Below are positions 28,143-41,305 of a stretch of 64,000 bases of DNA, in pieces. The DNA is from Rostratula benghalensis (lineage: Eukaryota > Chordata > Aves > Charadriiformes > Rostratulidae). Numbering within the stretch: the first letter of the stretch is position 1; the number at the start of each line of letters is the position of its first letter. The stretch is from the NCBI GenBank assembly GCA_013399305.1, contig VXAI01000179.1, positions 642,522 through 706,521 on the forward strand, given 5' to 3'. Below the pieces are notes generated by a model. The model was not told the DNA's origin. It saw only the letters and a list, made by a program, of their open reading frames with translations, and did no database searches. The position numbers were made by a program, and so were the translations under genes.

Positions 28143-28164
28143 GGGTTATTCTTTAGAATAACCC
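28143..28164. repeat. 22-base near-perfect palindrome
   Basis: Arms GGGTTATTCT and AGAATAACCC pair exactly around TT. It lies about 65 bases after the end of the old CR1 fragment. Confidence 0.9.
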
Positions 28165-30970
28165 CTATAGTCAAGGTGGCTTTCTTGTTTCAATCCATGA
28201 CCAGAACCTAGGGTAAGTAATTTAAATTTAGTCCTCTAGCTTATAAACCACTAAAATTTGGTGAGAATTGTCTCAGCCTTGTACCATGTTCTTTCTTTTG
28301 CTTGCTGAGATTCAAACTTTCCTCTATAGTGATCATGTCATGGGATGCTCCTGCAGGCCAGGGTACATCCACAGGATACGTTTTTGCTGAGAGCTGTGTC
28401 ACAGGCAATACGTAAGCACTGTAGGATACATAGGCAAAGTCTGTAGTAGCAAATAAAAAGGAGAGGAGGTGCTAGCTAAAGCAGTAAACAATAATTGCCT
28501 GTGCTCATGAACTGTTAACATCCTCTCTGTCACAGCTATAGCTCCTGCCAGATGCCACTCAGACATAAATCTTGGCAAAAGCTGGGGACTACCTTGTTTG
28601 GGAGAAGACAGAAAGCCAAACTGTGTGGTTGCAAGCCATGCTGTCCCAGGTCACGGACAATCCCTAGCCCTGTAGTAGGCAGTTCTGCTGGGCAGTGGAC
28701 AGTCCTGACCAAAATTGGAAGGAGTGTAATGCTTTCATGATCACCAAACTTCAGTTTATAAAACCTGTTTTATTTTCCTAATAACTAAATGACCTTCCTG
28801 TGCTAGCTTCATGACTGGAGATTAATACGCTCTGGGATCACTGCCCAGTCACTTCTGCCAGCACAGGAGCCATTCCAGGAGACATGTTCCTTCAACTCCC
28901 TGGTTAGATTTCAGTATATTTCAATTTTCCATTTGTAGATTATAATTTTTTCCAGCCCATGGTGTTCTGGTAGTGTACTAGATCTATTGGAAAGTAATAT
29001 CAGCAGCACTTTTCCTGTGCTAATTCATCTGCCACAGTGGCAGTATCTAAGTGTCCACTTGAAATCTCCCCGGATAAATAAATCTTCCCTATTTTAGTGA
29101 ATTACACAGTAGTTTTCTTGTTGCATCTGTTTTAGAGGTTTAGTACTAAGGCTGATTGTTTGAGAAAAATTCTGCAGTAAAATTGTGCACTGCAGTATTC
29201 TGCATCAGAAACTGATCACAAATGTGAACAACGCTCTGATTCTGCCCAAGCCTTCATGTATTTTCAACTTGAAGTTCCTGTGGGAATGCCTACAAGTTAT
29301 TTTAAGAAGCTCCTCCAGAACAAATTAATTACAGATATAGGCAGCAAATCTACAAGCACTTCACGGGTATTACTGAAGGCCCCCCTTCAACTGAGCAGAT
29401 CCCTTTAAATTGTGGAGATGATACCACTTAGTTTAAAGCAAGAAAACCACTAAATGCTGTAATGGATTAGCAAAAACTCTAGGCTTGCCTGGACATGAGG
29501 TAAGTGGCTTTCTGAGCATCATTCTCCACCCCTCTTCTACTCCAGATGCCTTTTTACCAAATATATGGGTACACTCCATAACTTTAGTGAAGTATCAGCC
29601 AAATTTGGGGTGCTAGTGACAAAGAAATCTTGCAAAATTAGGATCTTAGTGCCACAGAGACCATTCACTTTAACAGTAATGATAACGTTAATAACTAAAC
29701 TATTCAAGCAAGAAGTTCATAAGTCACAGTATGTGGACCTCTAAAACTGTTTTGCCAGTACTAGCATTCAGTTCTTTCCATGTGTAATATCTTACAAGGA
29801 TAGTGTTACAAATGCCTCACTGATCCTACGAGACAGTGCAGCCCTGCTGAGCAAGGAGCTGTGATTGCCACTGCCTTCACATAAAGAAAAATTCAGCTGA
29901 CTCTCAGAAGCTGCTGGCAGCGATGCATCAGTTTGAAGTCTGTGAGAAGAACTTCTCTTCTCAGACCAACGTTAGCGCAGGTGTGTGGCAGAACAAGGCA
30001 AGGTGTCTGGGACAGGGACAGCAGCACTTACACCAGAAGGGTGTTAGGATCCTAGGACAGTTTGTCATGAAAGGAATGTAGAGCTAAATGAAGTAACATA
30101 TGTGAGCTAGAGGCTTAAACGGGCTTGACAGAAAGATCAGCCAGGTTAGGTGCATGGTACTGGAGTCTTTCTTGGGGAACATAAGGAGGATATGGAGGTC
30201 AGAAGCCAGGAGACCAGGAGCTGCTGCTGTGCTGCTTCTGAGGGCAGACCTCAAACAAACTCGGTTTCAGAAACCCCTGGTTTATTTCACAGACTTTCTC
30301 CCACCGTTGTACGTAGACCAGAGCACCAATTCTTTGTATGCTCAGCTACAAATCTAGGAGGGAACTTGCTGCCAGCGTGGGGACTGACATGAGTGACATT
30401 AAACATGTGCATACAGTTCGGGTGCTACCGTGATATACATAATAAATAATAACAAGTATAAAAACAGACCTACCTTTTAGTAGCCATATCTCATCTATAT
30501 TTGTAGATCCACAGCCATAAACGTTATAAATATAGCTGAAATTGTCCAATATGTATCGAATACAGATATTCCAGGATGCCAATAAAACACATTGAAAAAT
30601 GTGAATTGATTACACATGCAGTTTTTTTAATGAATAAGGTCTATAGATTTTACAGTATTCCTCTCTCTCAAATCTTGTAAAATACATGGAAGTCTTAATT
30701 ATAGCTGAAGATATCTGAACTATGTTGGCCTTTGATTTTATAATACAATATGTAATTCCTGCTGGCATAATAAACCAATAAATTCAGTATTTGTTATAAA
30801 TGGGTTTAAATTTATAAGTCTATCAAAATACCTCCTGGTTCCTGTTAATGTTTAGGAAACATTTCAGAAATATTTAAGGCTCCTGGCTGAAAGAATTGCC
30901 TCACTCATTGCTGAGCTTCTGTTGATCCAACGTCTTGAAGTAATCAACAGTTGTATGTACTGTACGAGTA

Positions 30971-30983
30971 ACACACACACACA
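30971..30983. repeat. Short AC repeat
   Basis: Six AC units. Confidence 0.85.
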
Positions 30984-31411
30984 AATGTTGTATATGTAGG
31001 TAAGAGAGATACAGAAGGAATGGAAGGAAAGTAGAAGTAATAGTTTATGTGTAAGTGCTTCCTCCAGTAAGATGTTTGGATTTAAAAGGCCCATCCTGAG
31101 GCAGCTGTAAATCACATTTTGCTTTGGAATTTATGAAATAGACAGGTTGCCTTTCAAATAGCACCCTCAAATCCCTGCAGGTCCTGGCCAGGGACATTCA
31201 GTTTGCTAGTAAACAGCCAGCTGGGAAAATTCATACAGTACCACCATCATATTGCTTGTCTTCATGAGTTTGTGTGAAAACTTCAACTCTTGCTTTCTGG
31301 TTACATTCATATCAGTGCTCATGTAACATGAGTTTCACTTCTCTACCCTGCAGTGTGCACTTGCAGCCCAGAAGGCCAGTTACATCCTGGGCTGCATCAA
31401 AAGATGTGTTG

Positions 31412-31647
31412 CTAGCAGATTTAGACTGGATATTAGGAATAGGTTCTTTACTATGAGGGTGATGGAACACTGGAACAGGTTGCCCAGAGAGGTGGTTGAG
31501 GCCCCTTCCCTGGAGATATTCAAGGTGAGGCTCAACAAGGCCCTGGGCAACCTGGTCTGGTTGGGGGTGTCCCTGCTGACTGTGGGGAAGTCGGACTATA
31601 TGACCCTAGAGGTCCCTTCCAGCCTGGATTATTCTATGATTCTATGA
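31412..31647 (+). mobile_element. CR1 LINE, 5'-truncated 3' end
   Basis: This contains GGGTGATGGAACACTGGAAC, the ORF2 C-terminal reading RLPREVVEAPSLEIFKVRL, and ends GGTCCCTTCCAGCCTGGATT followed by a two-unit ATTCTATG tail at 31631-31647. There is no target-site duplication, as usual for CR1. It is a relatively young copy. Confidence 0.94.
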
Positions 31648-32080
31648 GATAATTAATATCTGGGTCCCAGCAAAAGATGCAGAGAGTCAAGTGTTGTAGC
31701 TGAAGATCATTAAAAAATGTTTCCTCTCGTTCTGCTAGTTAGTGCCCTTGACATGGCTCCTGAAGCTGCAACCAACCAAACCAGTAACAGGAAGGATGGA
31801 CAGTAAAAGGAGATGAGACTTGCTTGCTGATATTAAATACTAAAAAATGAAGAAGCATCTGATTCTACTTTTAAACTCAAATGTAGAGCTTGTACTAGCA
31901 TAGTCTGGTAATGTTTTGTGCCAGAAAACCAGTAAAATTTTCTTGTCAAAATACTAAATACCACATAAAGGACTTACAGATGCTGTATTTAGGTAGATTA
32001 ACTAAAGCATGGCATAAACTGTAGTTTCTTGAAATTCTATCCCCAAGGCAAAACTAAAATGGTTCAATGGTCGAGTGGGT

Positions 32081-32098
32081 TTTGTTGTTGTTGTTGTT
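32081..32098. repeat. (TTG)6 microsatellite
   Basis: Six TTG units in a row on +. Confidence 0.9.
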
Positions 32099-33040
32099 CC
32101 TCAACAGAAAACAGCTTTAAGAATATGATGAGTATGAAGTGTTATACTTTCTAAATTAGGCTGGCTTTTGGCTAGGTACATGTTTTCTACTGAAGTTCAC
32201 ACCATAATCTGAGACATGTTAATTTAGGTTAGGCGTCTACTCCGTCAGCTGTTCAGTAGAATATATAGACATATACATTCAGGGCCTTTCATTCCCTGGA
32301 AGCCCAAGGAGCATTTTGGATATCGCCTTTCAGCACTAAAACTGGTCAGCTTATGGTAGCATTTTCTCATTTCATTTTCTGCAGGTCCAAACCACAACAA
32401 TCCACAAGGGGATTAAAGCATATATTAATGAGCTTTTTAGCCCCTGTAGATTTCTCCTTCTAATTTGCCAGAATTTTATGTACCCCTTTCCTGACCCTAG
32501 AAGTGATATTTTCTTCCATCTGGAATGATTGTTTCATGTTAATATGTTGGTTTGAATATAAAACATAGGAATGTTGGTTAGCACAAAACCTAATGAAGGC
32601 TCTGGGGTTTTTTTAGCTTTTTTGGGTTTATTTTTTTTTCCTTAAAGAAACATTACTCATTTGTTCAGGCCAAGAATGTAAGGCTTCAGATGTTACTCAT
32701 GCAAATCTAATGTAAAACACAAACATTAGGCAGTAAATCCATATTTAGGCACCTCCATAAGCAGCCTGCTTTGACGCGTTAGCATTCTGGTAAAAGCCTA
32801 TGTTTTATTTCCTGACCCCTGTCATCTGACTTCAGTCAGACTTACTAAGAATTGAAACACCATCTTATAAGAGGGACCTGTGTCTACTAACTGCCACAAC
32901 TACCATTATGACAATTACACTGGAATGAGATCCCAGGGAACGTTAGACCTGGACAAACAGATGACATTTTATTTAGATCTTTTCTCTTGGACTGCAGCTT
33001 CCATCTCAAATGCTATTGTAAAGTAGAACCATACCTCCCA

Positions 33041-33106
33041 GTGGATGAAAATCCAGCTTGTGCAGTTACCCCCGTGGATGAAAATCCAGCTTGTGCAGTT
33101 ACCCAT
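33041..33106. repeat. 33-base tandem duplication
   Basis: Two adjacent copies starting GTGGATGAAAATCCAGCTTG, at 33041 and 33074, differ only at their last bases. Read on minus they give a repeated GNCTSWIFIH motif in a chance open frame. Confidence 0.93.
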
Positions 33107-33972
33107 GCAACTTCTCTTGCAAAGACTCTGGTAGCTAAGTGCATTTTTGAGGGCTGAATTTGGTTGCAATGTTCTGTTGTTGAGAATTTCCTCTTTTTTG
33201 ATTTTTTTTTTTTTTAATTTCTTTCTTCCACGTGTTCTACTTACTCCAAAGCAAAATTGTGTGTTTTCTCTTGAGTTAATGAAAACTCAACAATTGTTAG
33301 GCCCACTGAATTTTTAACTGAGCAGTTCAGTGAGAATGAAAAGGAAAAAAATATGCACATGGTAAACACAAAAGTTCTTAAGTAGATACCCATATATGGT
33401 AATACGTATGGGTTAAATACGAATATATTTGGCAGAAATGCATGACAAGAATCCCTGTCCAGAGCCAAACCCTCATAGACAAAGGGCAGAATTTACCACA
33501 AGCTTCCCTATCTCAGCTGCACGCAAGGCACATTTCTTTTTTGGATGTATCTGGACCATCATCCATTATGCATTCCATATGACATACATCTCAATGGGGT
33601 TTACTTCACCTGCTTTCATAAAATGAACCTTATTCTTCTTGCTCTCATATAATAAGAACGCTTGCTACTGAGTATTAAAATATGTGCAACATGTGGCAGA
33701 CATCTGTGGTGTGCTGCCATTGCACTTGACTCGCACAACAACATGAGGCATCTCACCTTCCAAAGTCAACCCTGCCCCTCTTCAAAATACATCTTATTTC
33801 AGAAATGCAGGTGCAAAGCAACACACCTCAGCAAACACTGAACACATAAGTAGTTTCAAAGAGGTTTTGTTCCACTGTATTTTTCTTAGGAACATGGAAC
33901 AGCATGTACATAGGGATCAGTTTTCAGTTGGTCTGGTCCAGGACTTTCAGTCAGTTGGGCTTCGTTTTTTTC

Positions 33973-33994
33973 TTTTTTTTTTTTTTTTTTTTTT
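33973..33994. repeat. T22 homopolymer
   Basis: Twenty-two T residues on the + strand, preceded by a shorter T run. Confidence 0.95.
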
Positions 33995-36699
33995 CCACAT
34001 ATTCTTTTTCACCAAAATCTAAAATTTTTCTTAAGAGTGTAGGTCACTCTTCATGGGAGACAGGTTTGTAGTTCCACGACACAGCCACTCGCTGTCCATC
34101 AACCAAAACCTGGAAATGACTGGATTCTTTAAACTCCATGATGAGTGTGACATAAAATGCATTAGCTGTGCTCACAGTAACAGTGGTTTATATTAATAAA
34201 TCTTACTTCACATTTGCAATATCTTCAGTGCATGCACAAGCTGAAACTGGAAGCTTGTGTCCTTTTTTGCAAGCAAAGTAAAATAAATATAAATGAGCTC
34301 CTTCCCTTCTGAATGGGTTCCTGAAGCCTTTTAATTATCCTTAACTAATCCACTTGAACAGCTAATTCACACCTCCTTTCCTGAGCATCCTTGTGTCATC
34401 AGGTTCTGGCTTGCAGGTATGGAAAGTGGAATTTGCTGCTGCATTCAGACTGCACCTATGGAAGATTTGTGCAAATGTCAAGCCTGTCATGCCCAGACAT
34501 TGACATGTGTTGCCTCCACTCACATAGCTCTGGAGTAATCATTTACACCTGTACCATATGAGCTCAGATCTCAGGGATTTTATTCCTATTTACTCTCTGG
34601 CAATGCAAAGGACTTGAAATTACATTTTCTTTAGGGTCATTCTAATATACCAGGTAGTATGGAAGCATATTACTGTAAGGTGTCTCTCTCTCATCCATCA
34701 CCTGCTGCAGCGGTGGGCAGTTACACTTGCTTTGTACTTGCTTAGTCACCAACTTGAGGTGAAAGAACCTGGAAAACTAGACTCATTTTGTGCAGAAGCT
34801 GAACATTTGTCTCGTGTTACTTTCTTATGTAGCATTGCATCAGAAATGCTTCCCCTGATTAATACGTAAATCAAAAAGTACTCAAAATTTATTCATCTTG
34901 CATGAGAATGGAAAAGGTCACTATAGAAATTCAAAAGAGACTGCAGATCTTTGGAATAAGTCTTTCAAGAGGAAAATAAAAAGCCAACACATGAGGAATT
35001 TCTAGAAGCAGGTAGCGGGTTGTTCACATCTGCTGTCTGCAGTGGATGACTTAGGCAAGCACGCTGCTCCAGGATGGCTGTAGCTCTGTTACCATCACCT
35101 CACTGTAACCCTGTGTAACCTCCGTTACTACAAGAAGAGGTGATGCCCTGACTATTCGCTGACAGGAATAGGAGCCACCTGCGTGAGCATTGCGTGCCAC
35201 AAGGTCTCTTTCAACACCAAAACCTGACGCACATAGGCACATCTGCAAAAATGTATGTACCCTTTGAAAAACTACTTGAAGGAATTCCTGGCATTCACCA
35301 CTATACCTGGCTCTGCAAGGATTACAACTGTGAGCCATGCCATAGGTGTTGCAAGCATGGAACATTTGCAAAGTATCAAGAGCATATTGCCATTATTACA
35401 TGAATGCAGTGATTCAAAGCAATTTTGACTGAAAAAGGCCTCATTTTAATTTACCATTAGGGCTCTCTCACCACCTCTGCAGTATAAAAATGCCTTCAAA
35501 TGGATATAAGTAATCCTAATCAATCCCACTCTAAGGCACATTTATGCCACTTTATGGCAAAAATGAAAGTTCAGACTGTCAAGAGTTATGCATGTAAAGC
35601 ACCTACTGAATTGGACCCATTGTTATCTTTTCTTTGATGGCAACACTTTAGGACAAAGAACAGAATCACAGCTTCATCGTATCAAACTCTACATAATAAT
35701 AGTGTGTAGGATAATTATACATCAATGGAAGATATATATGGCCAGATACAGACTCAAGCTACAGTAAAGAATTTCTAAAATCACCTTAAAAGTATGATAG
35801 GAATCAGAACAAATAGGGGAAAAAACACTCAGAAATATTAGTGTAGTCACACCGTACATTTACTTTAATAGAGTCTGATATTTTATAAAATCTGCTATCA
35901 CAGTATTGTATTTATAATAATTCAATACCATGAGGCAACTACCGTCTGAAGGCTTGAGCCTGTGACTTCAGGCATCTCTGCATGGTGTTTTCAGGTGAAT
36001 CCTAACTTACTCCTTTCCCAAAGTGCTGTAAACTTCTGCCCACTTCGTGCTTGTCACAGAGTTAGCACAAGAAACCAGTGCTTGGCTATTACTTCCCTGT
36101 GAGCCTGCACTGCCCTTTGCGGTAGCCAGGTAGGCAGCATGGAGACAGCCGTTGCATTGTGCTGGTTGAAAGAACTTGTCTTGGGGGCCATGAGATGTGC
36201 CACTTGGCCACAGGGCCACAGGCCAGCCCCAACAGCAGTATTGGAAGTCTGCAGCTGAATGGGCAGCAATTGGGACACAGTACACAACAGAAGTGGCGTG
36301 ACTTCCCTTGGAGTAAGCTGCCTCGCACAGAGGCATCCACCTCTCACAGGCAACATCCACAGAGACACAGCTAGTACCTCAGCACACCACACATTGATCT
36401 GCTGCTTTAGGCAAACCCTTATTCCTCCTGGTCTAGTGAGATGATGAACTCTTCAAGGCAGACTTTTAATGCATGTCCATTCACCACCTAAGTTATTTAA
36501 GCCAGCTGTATTTGAGACCCAATGTCAGTAAGTGAAGAATAAGATTAAATTCATGTTACCATCCACAATGAAATCCCTACTAGGGCTATGAAACAACAAC
36601 TCAGACATTTAATTAAGGAAAGAGAATGGGTCAGTGATCAGGGTGGTGGTCTCTGCTGTTGGCATGCCTGGGAGTAAACCTTTGTCCTCTTACAGTCTC

Positions 36700-36825
36700 C
36701 AGATGTGACACATTTCTTCATCTCCATTTTCAGAAACGGAGACAGGAGTATTTCCTACCCTCTTCAGGGCTGTGAAGGTTAAATCCAATAAGGAGTTTGA
36801 TATAAATCTGAATGTGGGTATTAAG
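36700..36825 (+). mobile_element. Possible MIR/L2 3' remnant
   Basis: TTCTTCATCTCCATTTTCAG, TTTCCTACCCTCTTCAGGGC and TGTGAAGGTTAAATCC follow the order of the MIR 3' half (CTCATCTGTAAAATGG, CCTACCTCACAGGGTTGT, GAGGATTAAATG). It is heavily diverged. Confidence 0.5.
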
Positions 36826-36962
36826 AAGAGACATGGTGTAGACAGGGCACCTCTATAGGGCCTTGTGCTGCCACACACAGCAGAGCCAAGCAAGGCATGG
36901 CAAGGCTTTGCAGGGAAAATTCTGTGGATGTTGGAAGCAGCAGAGCCGTGTTAGCACATCGC

Positions 36963-37004
36963 TGCACCTGAACTAATAACGCTGGCACCTGAACTAACAG
37001 TGCC
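36963..37004. repeat. Short 21-base tandem duplication
   Basis: GCACCTGAACTAA occurs at about 36963 and again about 21 bases later, giving two imperfect copies. Confidence 0.6.
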
Positions 37005-38148
37005 ATGCTGAGGAGATCACATACTGAAGCAGGCAAAGTCAGCTCAGTAGCTCGGCGTTACACTTTGTAGTGTATTGTGCCACAGGCCGTCCTTCCTTGG
37101 AAAAGTCATCATAACATGCCAGCTACAACCTTAAAGCGGGATGCTTTTTTATTCAACTAAGCAAAGAAAGTGCCATCTGTCTGTATTGAAGGCACAGCTG
37201 TAGACAGTGTTACCCATACCAGAATAAATGAGGAATAGCTTCCCTGAAGACATCAGAGTCAGACAGATGAGAAATAGGAGAAGTGAGATGTGAATTCAGC
37301 TCAGAAGTTCACTTTCATTCATTTTTTTCCTCTCCCAACTGATGTGTGCAGAGAGTGAATGATCCTTGGCAGCAGACCAGGATGAAGGATATTGAGATCA
37401 AAGGAGTACCAGCACACCACCATACTTCACAGAATAGTGTGTATTTGGCACAGAAACACCTGTGATAAGCATTAAAAATACCTTTTTAATGGATATTTTA
37501 TTCTTTTGACAGAGGCTATTTAAGATTTGAAAGTGACACAAAAGTAATTTATCCTCACATGTAAAAAAGCACTCTTCAGATAGGGATATCACATTAATTT
37601 TACTCATTCATGTACCACTCTGAAAACTAATCTTAGGTTCCTCCCTCAACACTGTGGAAAGCAAAAATTAATTAACTTGGGTACAAAGAAATAAATTAAT
37701 CTGCCCTTTCTTTCGTTAAGATTCTACTTTTAAAGTAGCAAACCTGGGTCATCTGCAAGCAATCATTTGTTTTCTACTACAAATTCTCCTTCTTAATGTG
37801 TTTAATATGTTATTTGCTCATTAGCACATTTGTTCATTAATTTCTATTTAACAGCACAGTCTACAGTCCAGCATGTTTTTAATTTCTCTGGTCATTCAAC
37901 AGGCAGTACATAATGTCATCATAGTTGCATGAGTATTATTTTATATTTATCTACTTTCAACCAGAAGAATCCCAGAGCATGTTCGTAAGATATCTTCTGC
38001 GAATAGGTTTATAAACAATGGTTTAGGGCAAATGTAATTATGTATCTTTTATACCTCTGTATACATATTTCCAACTGTGGTTTCTTTTTATCTTTTTTTT
38101 TTTTTTTTTTAACTGCAGATCTGTCATAATATTGGCCATTTAATCCTT

Positions 38149-38733
38149 ATGGTTCTTGCTAATCAGGAATTTTCTTCTCTTCTCCCCTTTGAACTTTCTC
38201 TTGGTTACTCCTGGTGTTCTTATCAGGATTCTGAGGCACATAAAAATTTAGAAAGGAATTGCAAAATAAGAAAAACTGACAGTGAAGGCTTCAAGAGAGA
38301 ACACCGTGTGCTTTCTTTACAAGGCTTCGTTGCACCAAATCCAAAATGGAGGCCTGTCTTTGGATACAGCAGACTCCTCAAAGGAAGCAAGCTGCAATTC
38401 AGAGATAACAATGACAGAAGGGTACTAGAGTTACATATCTCCCATGGGCTAAATTTCAAGACCTATTTAAACAACACTATGAACTGCCTAAGTCTCATGG
38501 AGCAGAATGGGGAGACTCTCTACAATGTATTCCCTCACCTTAATGAAAGTCAGACCCAGAGCATAAAACAGTATATTTTTGCAAGCTCCAGAAAGGACAG
38601 GTCTATCACGTGGAGGAAAATACAACTTTTGATTAGAAGTGAGATTAACAGTTCCAGTTCAGTGTTGGGTTTGTCTAGATATAAAGCAATTGAGATAAGT
38701 ACATTCCTCATATTTTTGTACAGGCATGTTTAA
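38149..38733 (+). other. Unassigned 194-codon open frame, unlikely a known gene
   Basis: The longest open frame in the desert, starting MVLANQEFSSLLPFELSLG. The frame is already open from 38113, just past a T18 run (38093-38110) and AACTGCAG, which resembles a splice acceptor. The product is mixed polar with no signal peptide, membrane segment, zinc ligands or family motif that I recognise. No AATAAA follows closely. In AT-rich DNA a frame this long is unusual but possible by chance over 64 kb. It could be an exon of an unannotated transcript, an old pseudogene, or noise. Confidence 0.2.
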
Positions 38734-39366
38734 ACATAGAATGGCTTTTTTAGTGAGAAGATCACATAAAATATGTTCACCCTGAAGTGAACGGACAAAT
38801 ATTTCAGGGAAAGGATTTCTTTTGGAAAATGTTAGTGAAAAAAAAAAAAAAATATCTATTTTTCAAAGGAAAACAAGTAGTTTGGGGGAAACAAAAAAAA
38901 AAAAAAACCTTTTAGGAAAAAAATTGTCCTGAAGTGCATTTTGGTGCATCAAAAACCTGCAGTTCTGTTGTTACCTGCCTTCTCCTTCCTCAGGCTCCAG
39001 AACCAGGCTACATTTTTCACTATAGTTCCTTATTTCCTCTTCTCTCTGAGCTTCTGTGTTGCAGTATGGGAGTCTATGGTCATTTGAAAACACTATGTGT
39101 TTTCACACGATAATGTCTTCATGAGTAATCTAGCTCCTATAGAAGAATAAAGACTTGAGACTCCTAACCTCTCAGAAATGCCTCAGCATTTCTCAGCAAC
39201 ATGTAACAATATTCTTCTTTGTTTTCTGAGCTACTTTTTAAACAAAAAGCCATCATGTTATAGGAAAAGCCAACACTTTCTCTTACAGGGCTACATTTAG
39301 AGACTGAGGGCTTGAAAGCATTAGTCTGGGAAATTTTTGAAGAACCATGCAGGGTGGTGAAGTTCA

Positions 39367-39933
39367 TCAGAAATAATCAAGTCTTTCCCTACTTAACTTT
39401 GGAGCTTTTTCCCTGAGACAATTAGTCATCCAGCAGTTGGTCAACTGCAGACAAGTCACATTCACTCCTCCCCTTACTTTATTAGTTTCCCTATCAGTAT
39501 ATAGGCTGGACAGGTAAAAATCCTTGTCCTTTACCTTCATATGAATTCCTGATAAAACAGGGCCAGGAACAGGAGTAAGTGTCCTCTGTCCTCTGGCTGT
39601 CCCTGCCATTGAATTGCTAGGAAGCTCCAAGGCATAGCCTTGGGTGCGGTGACTCACAGTGCCAGAATTACGGTCTGGAAACAGCACAAACCACACAAAG
39701 CTTCCCACCAGCAGCCTGGAAAGAACCACACACTTTGAGGGGACAAGCCAGGTTGGAAACATGACAGAAATCATGCTCTGCCACTTAGCTTCAGGGCCAG
39801 ACAAGCAGTCCTGGCTTATTTTATTTAAGAATATGGTTGCAGTCATAGCGGTTAAATGATTGACCCCAAAGGAATATCCTCCCACTTTATGTGCTGTTCT
39901 GTTCAGATGCTGAGGACATTCTTCAGCAAACAC
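39367..39933 (-). other. Unassigned 188-codon open frame, unlikely a known gene
   Basis: The second long frame, 0.6 kb from the one at 38.1 kb and on the opposite strand, starts MFAEECPQHLNRTAHKVGG. A hydrophobic stretch (VLSRLLVGSFVWFVLF) lies near residue 80. I recognise no domain. It has no visible splice signals that would argue for an exon. Confidence 0.15.
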
Positions 39934-41280
39934 ACACTTTGAAAGTGTGCTGCACTGACAGCCACATGACTAACTGTTGGGGTTTTTTTGTTTCCCTCAA
40001 GTTTTCACAACATAGCTCAGAATAATTACCCTATGAGTCCGACTGACTTTTAGGTAGCAGGTTTTCATTCTCCAAGATAGACTACAGGTTTCCATGGTAA
40101 ATCCACTTTTATTAGTGAATGTGGGTCTGTTATTAACCCATGCTGAAAAATCTAGGCTCTTCACTTCATCTTTTTAGTTCTGGAGGTCCCCAATTTAACC
40201 CCCAATGCATCAAGCAGCATCACAGCTGTCACAGTAGTATATTAATGTTCAACTTCTGATCTTACACCACTGTTCATTGGTGAGACAGAGAGTCCTGGCT
40301 CTCTAATCTTACAAGGATCTGATTTCTTGATAAGCAGCTTATGAGATGTTCATTTGCATATGCATGTTCTAGATAAAATGATCACAGAAACATATTTAAT
40401 GACACTGTCACCTGAGGTTATTTTGCTATTTAAAATTAGTCACATATAAATTACTTCATTGCATATGAAAGCATCCTTTTTACTCCTTTTTACACATCAT
40501 TTTCAAAATGGCCTGAAATGCAGTAGAGGCTTATGTCCAGAGTAAGGTTAGATGAGGTTCATCATGTATGCATTGAACTTCATAACATGCATATAAGGCA
40601 CACTGTAGTCCATGGAATTTCAACAAGTCTTGGACCATTGCTTCCAGTCAAACTTGTGCTGAAGTGTTTTCCTGAGCAGAAACGGACTTCTGTACATCCC
40701 TCATTGGTCTGCTGAACCAGCAATTCTAACACTAATTAGTTTCAGTATTAAAACCCCCACCAAGACACAACACTAAAATTCAGTGAAGGCTGGATAAAAT
40801 TGCAGCTTGCATTCTTTAAATATTTATACAGTACATCAAAACAAATGAAACTGGAGATTCCATTTCCAGCATGAGCTGCAACATTGCTAGAATGGGGTCT
40901 ACTGTGTCATGCCACTTATTTTCATTTCTTTGATTTTTTTTTTTTTATGACACTTCTGCTGAATCAGTAATCAGGGACAAGGGACAGAGTCATACTGTTT
41001 TAAATCTTCAGTATTCCTAAGAGTAAACAGATATCCAGTGAAGCAAGTTAGAGAGAACTTTTAACTCTATGCATTACTTTGAGAACATGAAAGTCCCTTG
41101 CACAGATCAAGTTTATCACAACACTGAAAATATATAAGTATTTGTATTAAAATGTGTATATTCCATAGAAAAGCACCTAAGAAAAATCTGTCCTTTTAGT
41201 ACAAGTTCCTCATTTAGTTAATCAGGTCTAAGTGTCTCATGTCTGAGATACACAGATTCTTGTGGAGATTAATATTATCA

Positions 41281-41305
41281 CTACAGGAAAAAAAAAATCC
41301 TGTAG
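41281..41305. repeat. Small hairpin with A-rich loop
   Basis: CTACAGGA and TCCTGTAG pair exactly around a run of nine A residues. Confidence 0.8.

Larger units (their letters stand above)
28081..31411. other. Gene desert between two CR1 copies
   Basis: Unique sequence with a short palindrome (28143) and an AC repeat (30971). The block at 30150-30392 is open in two frames but shows no known domain. Confidence 0.55.

Noticed and set aside
35305..35342. Alu-like string (CCTGGCTCTGC, GGATTACAACTGTGAGCCA)
   Set aside because: It resembles part of a primate Alu, which would mean contamination. The match is about 20 bases, the sequence on both sides does not follow Alu, and avian CR1 is present throughout.
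36007..36392. Four overlapping open frames (117, 112, 83 and 71 codons)
   Set aside because: Open in several phases and both strands at once, which is a composition effect. No recognisable domain or start context.
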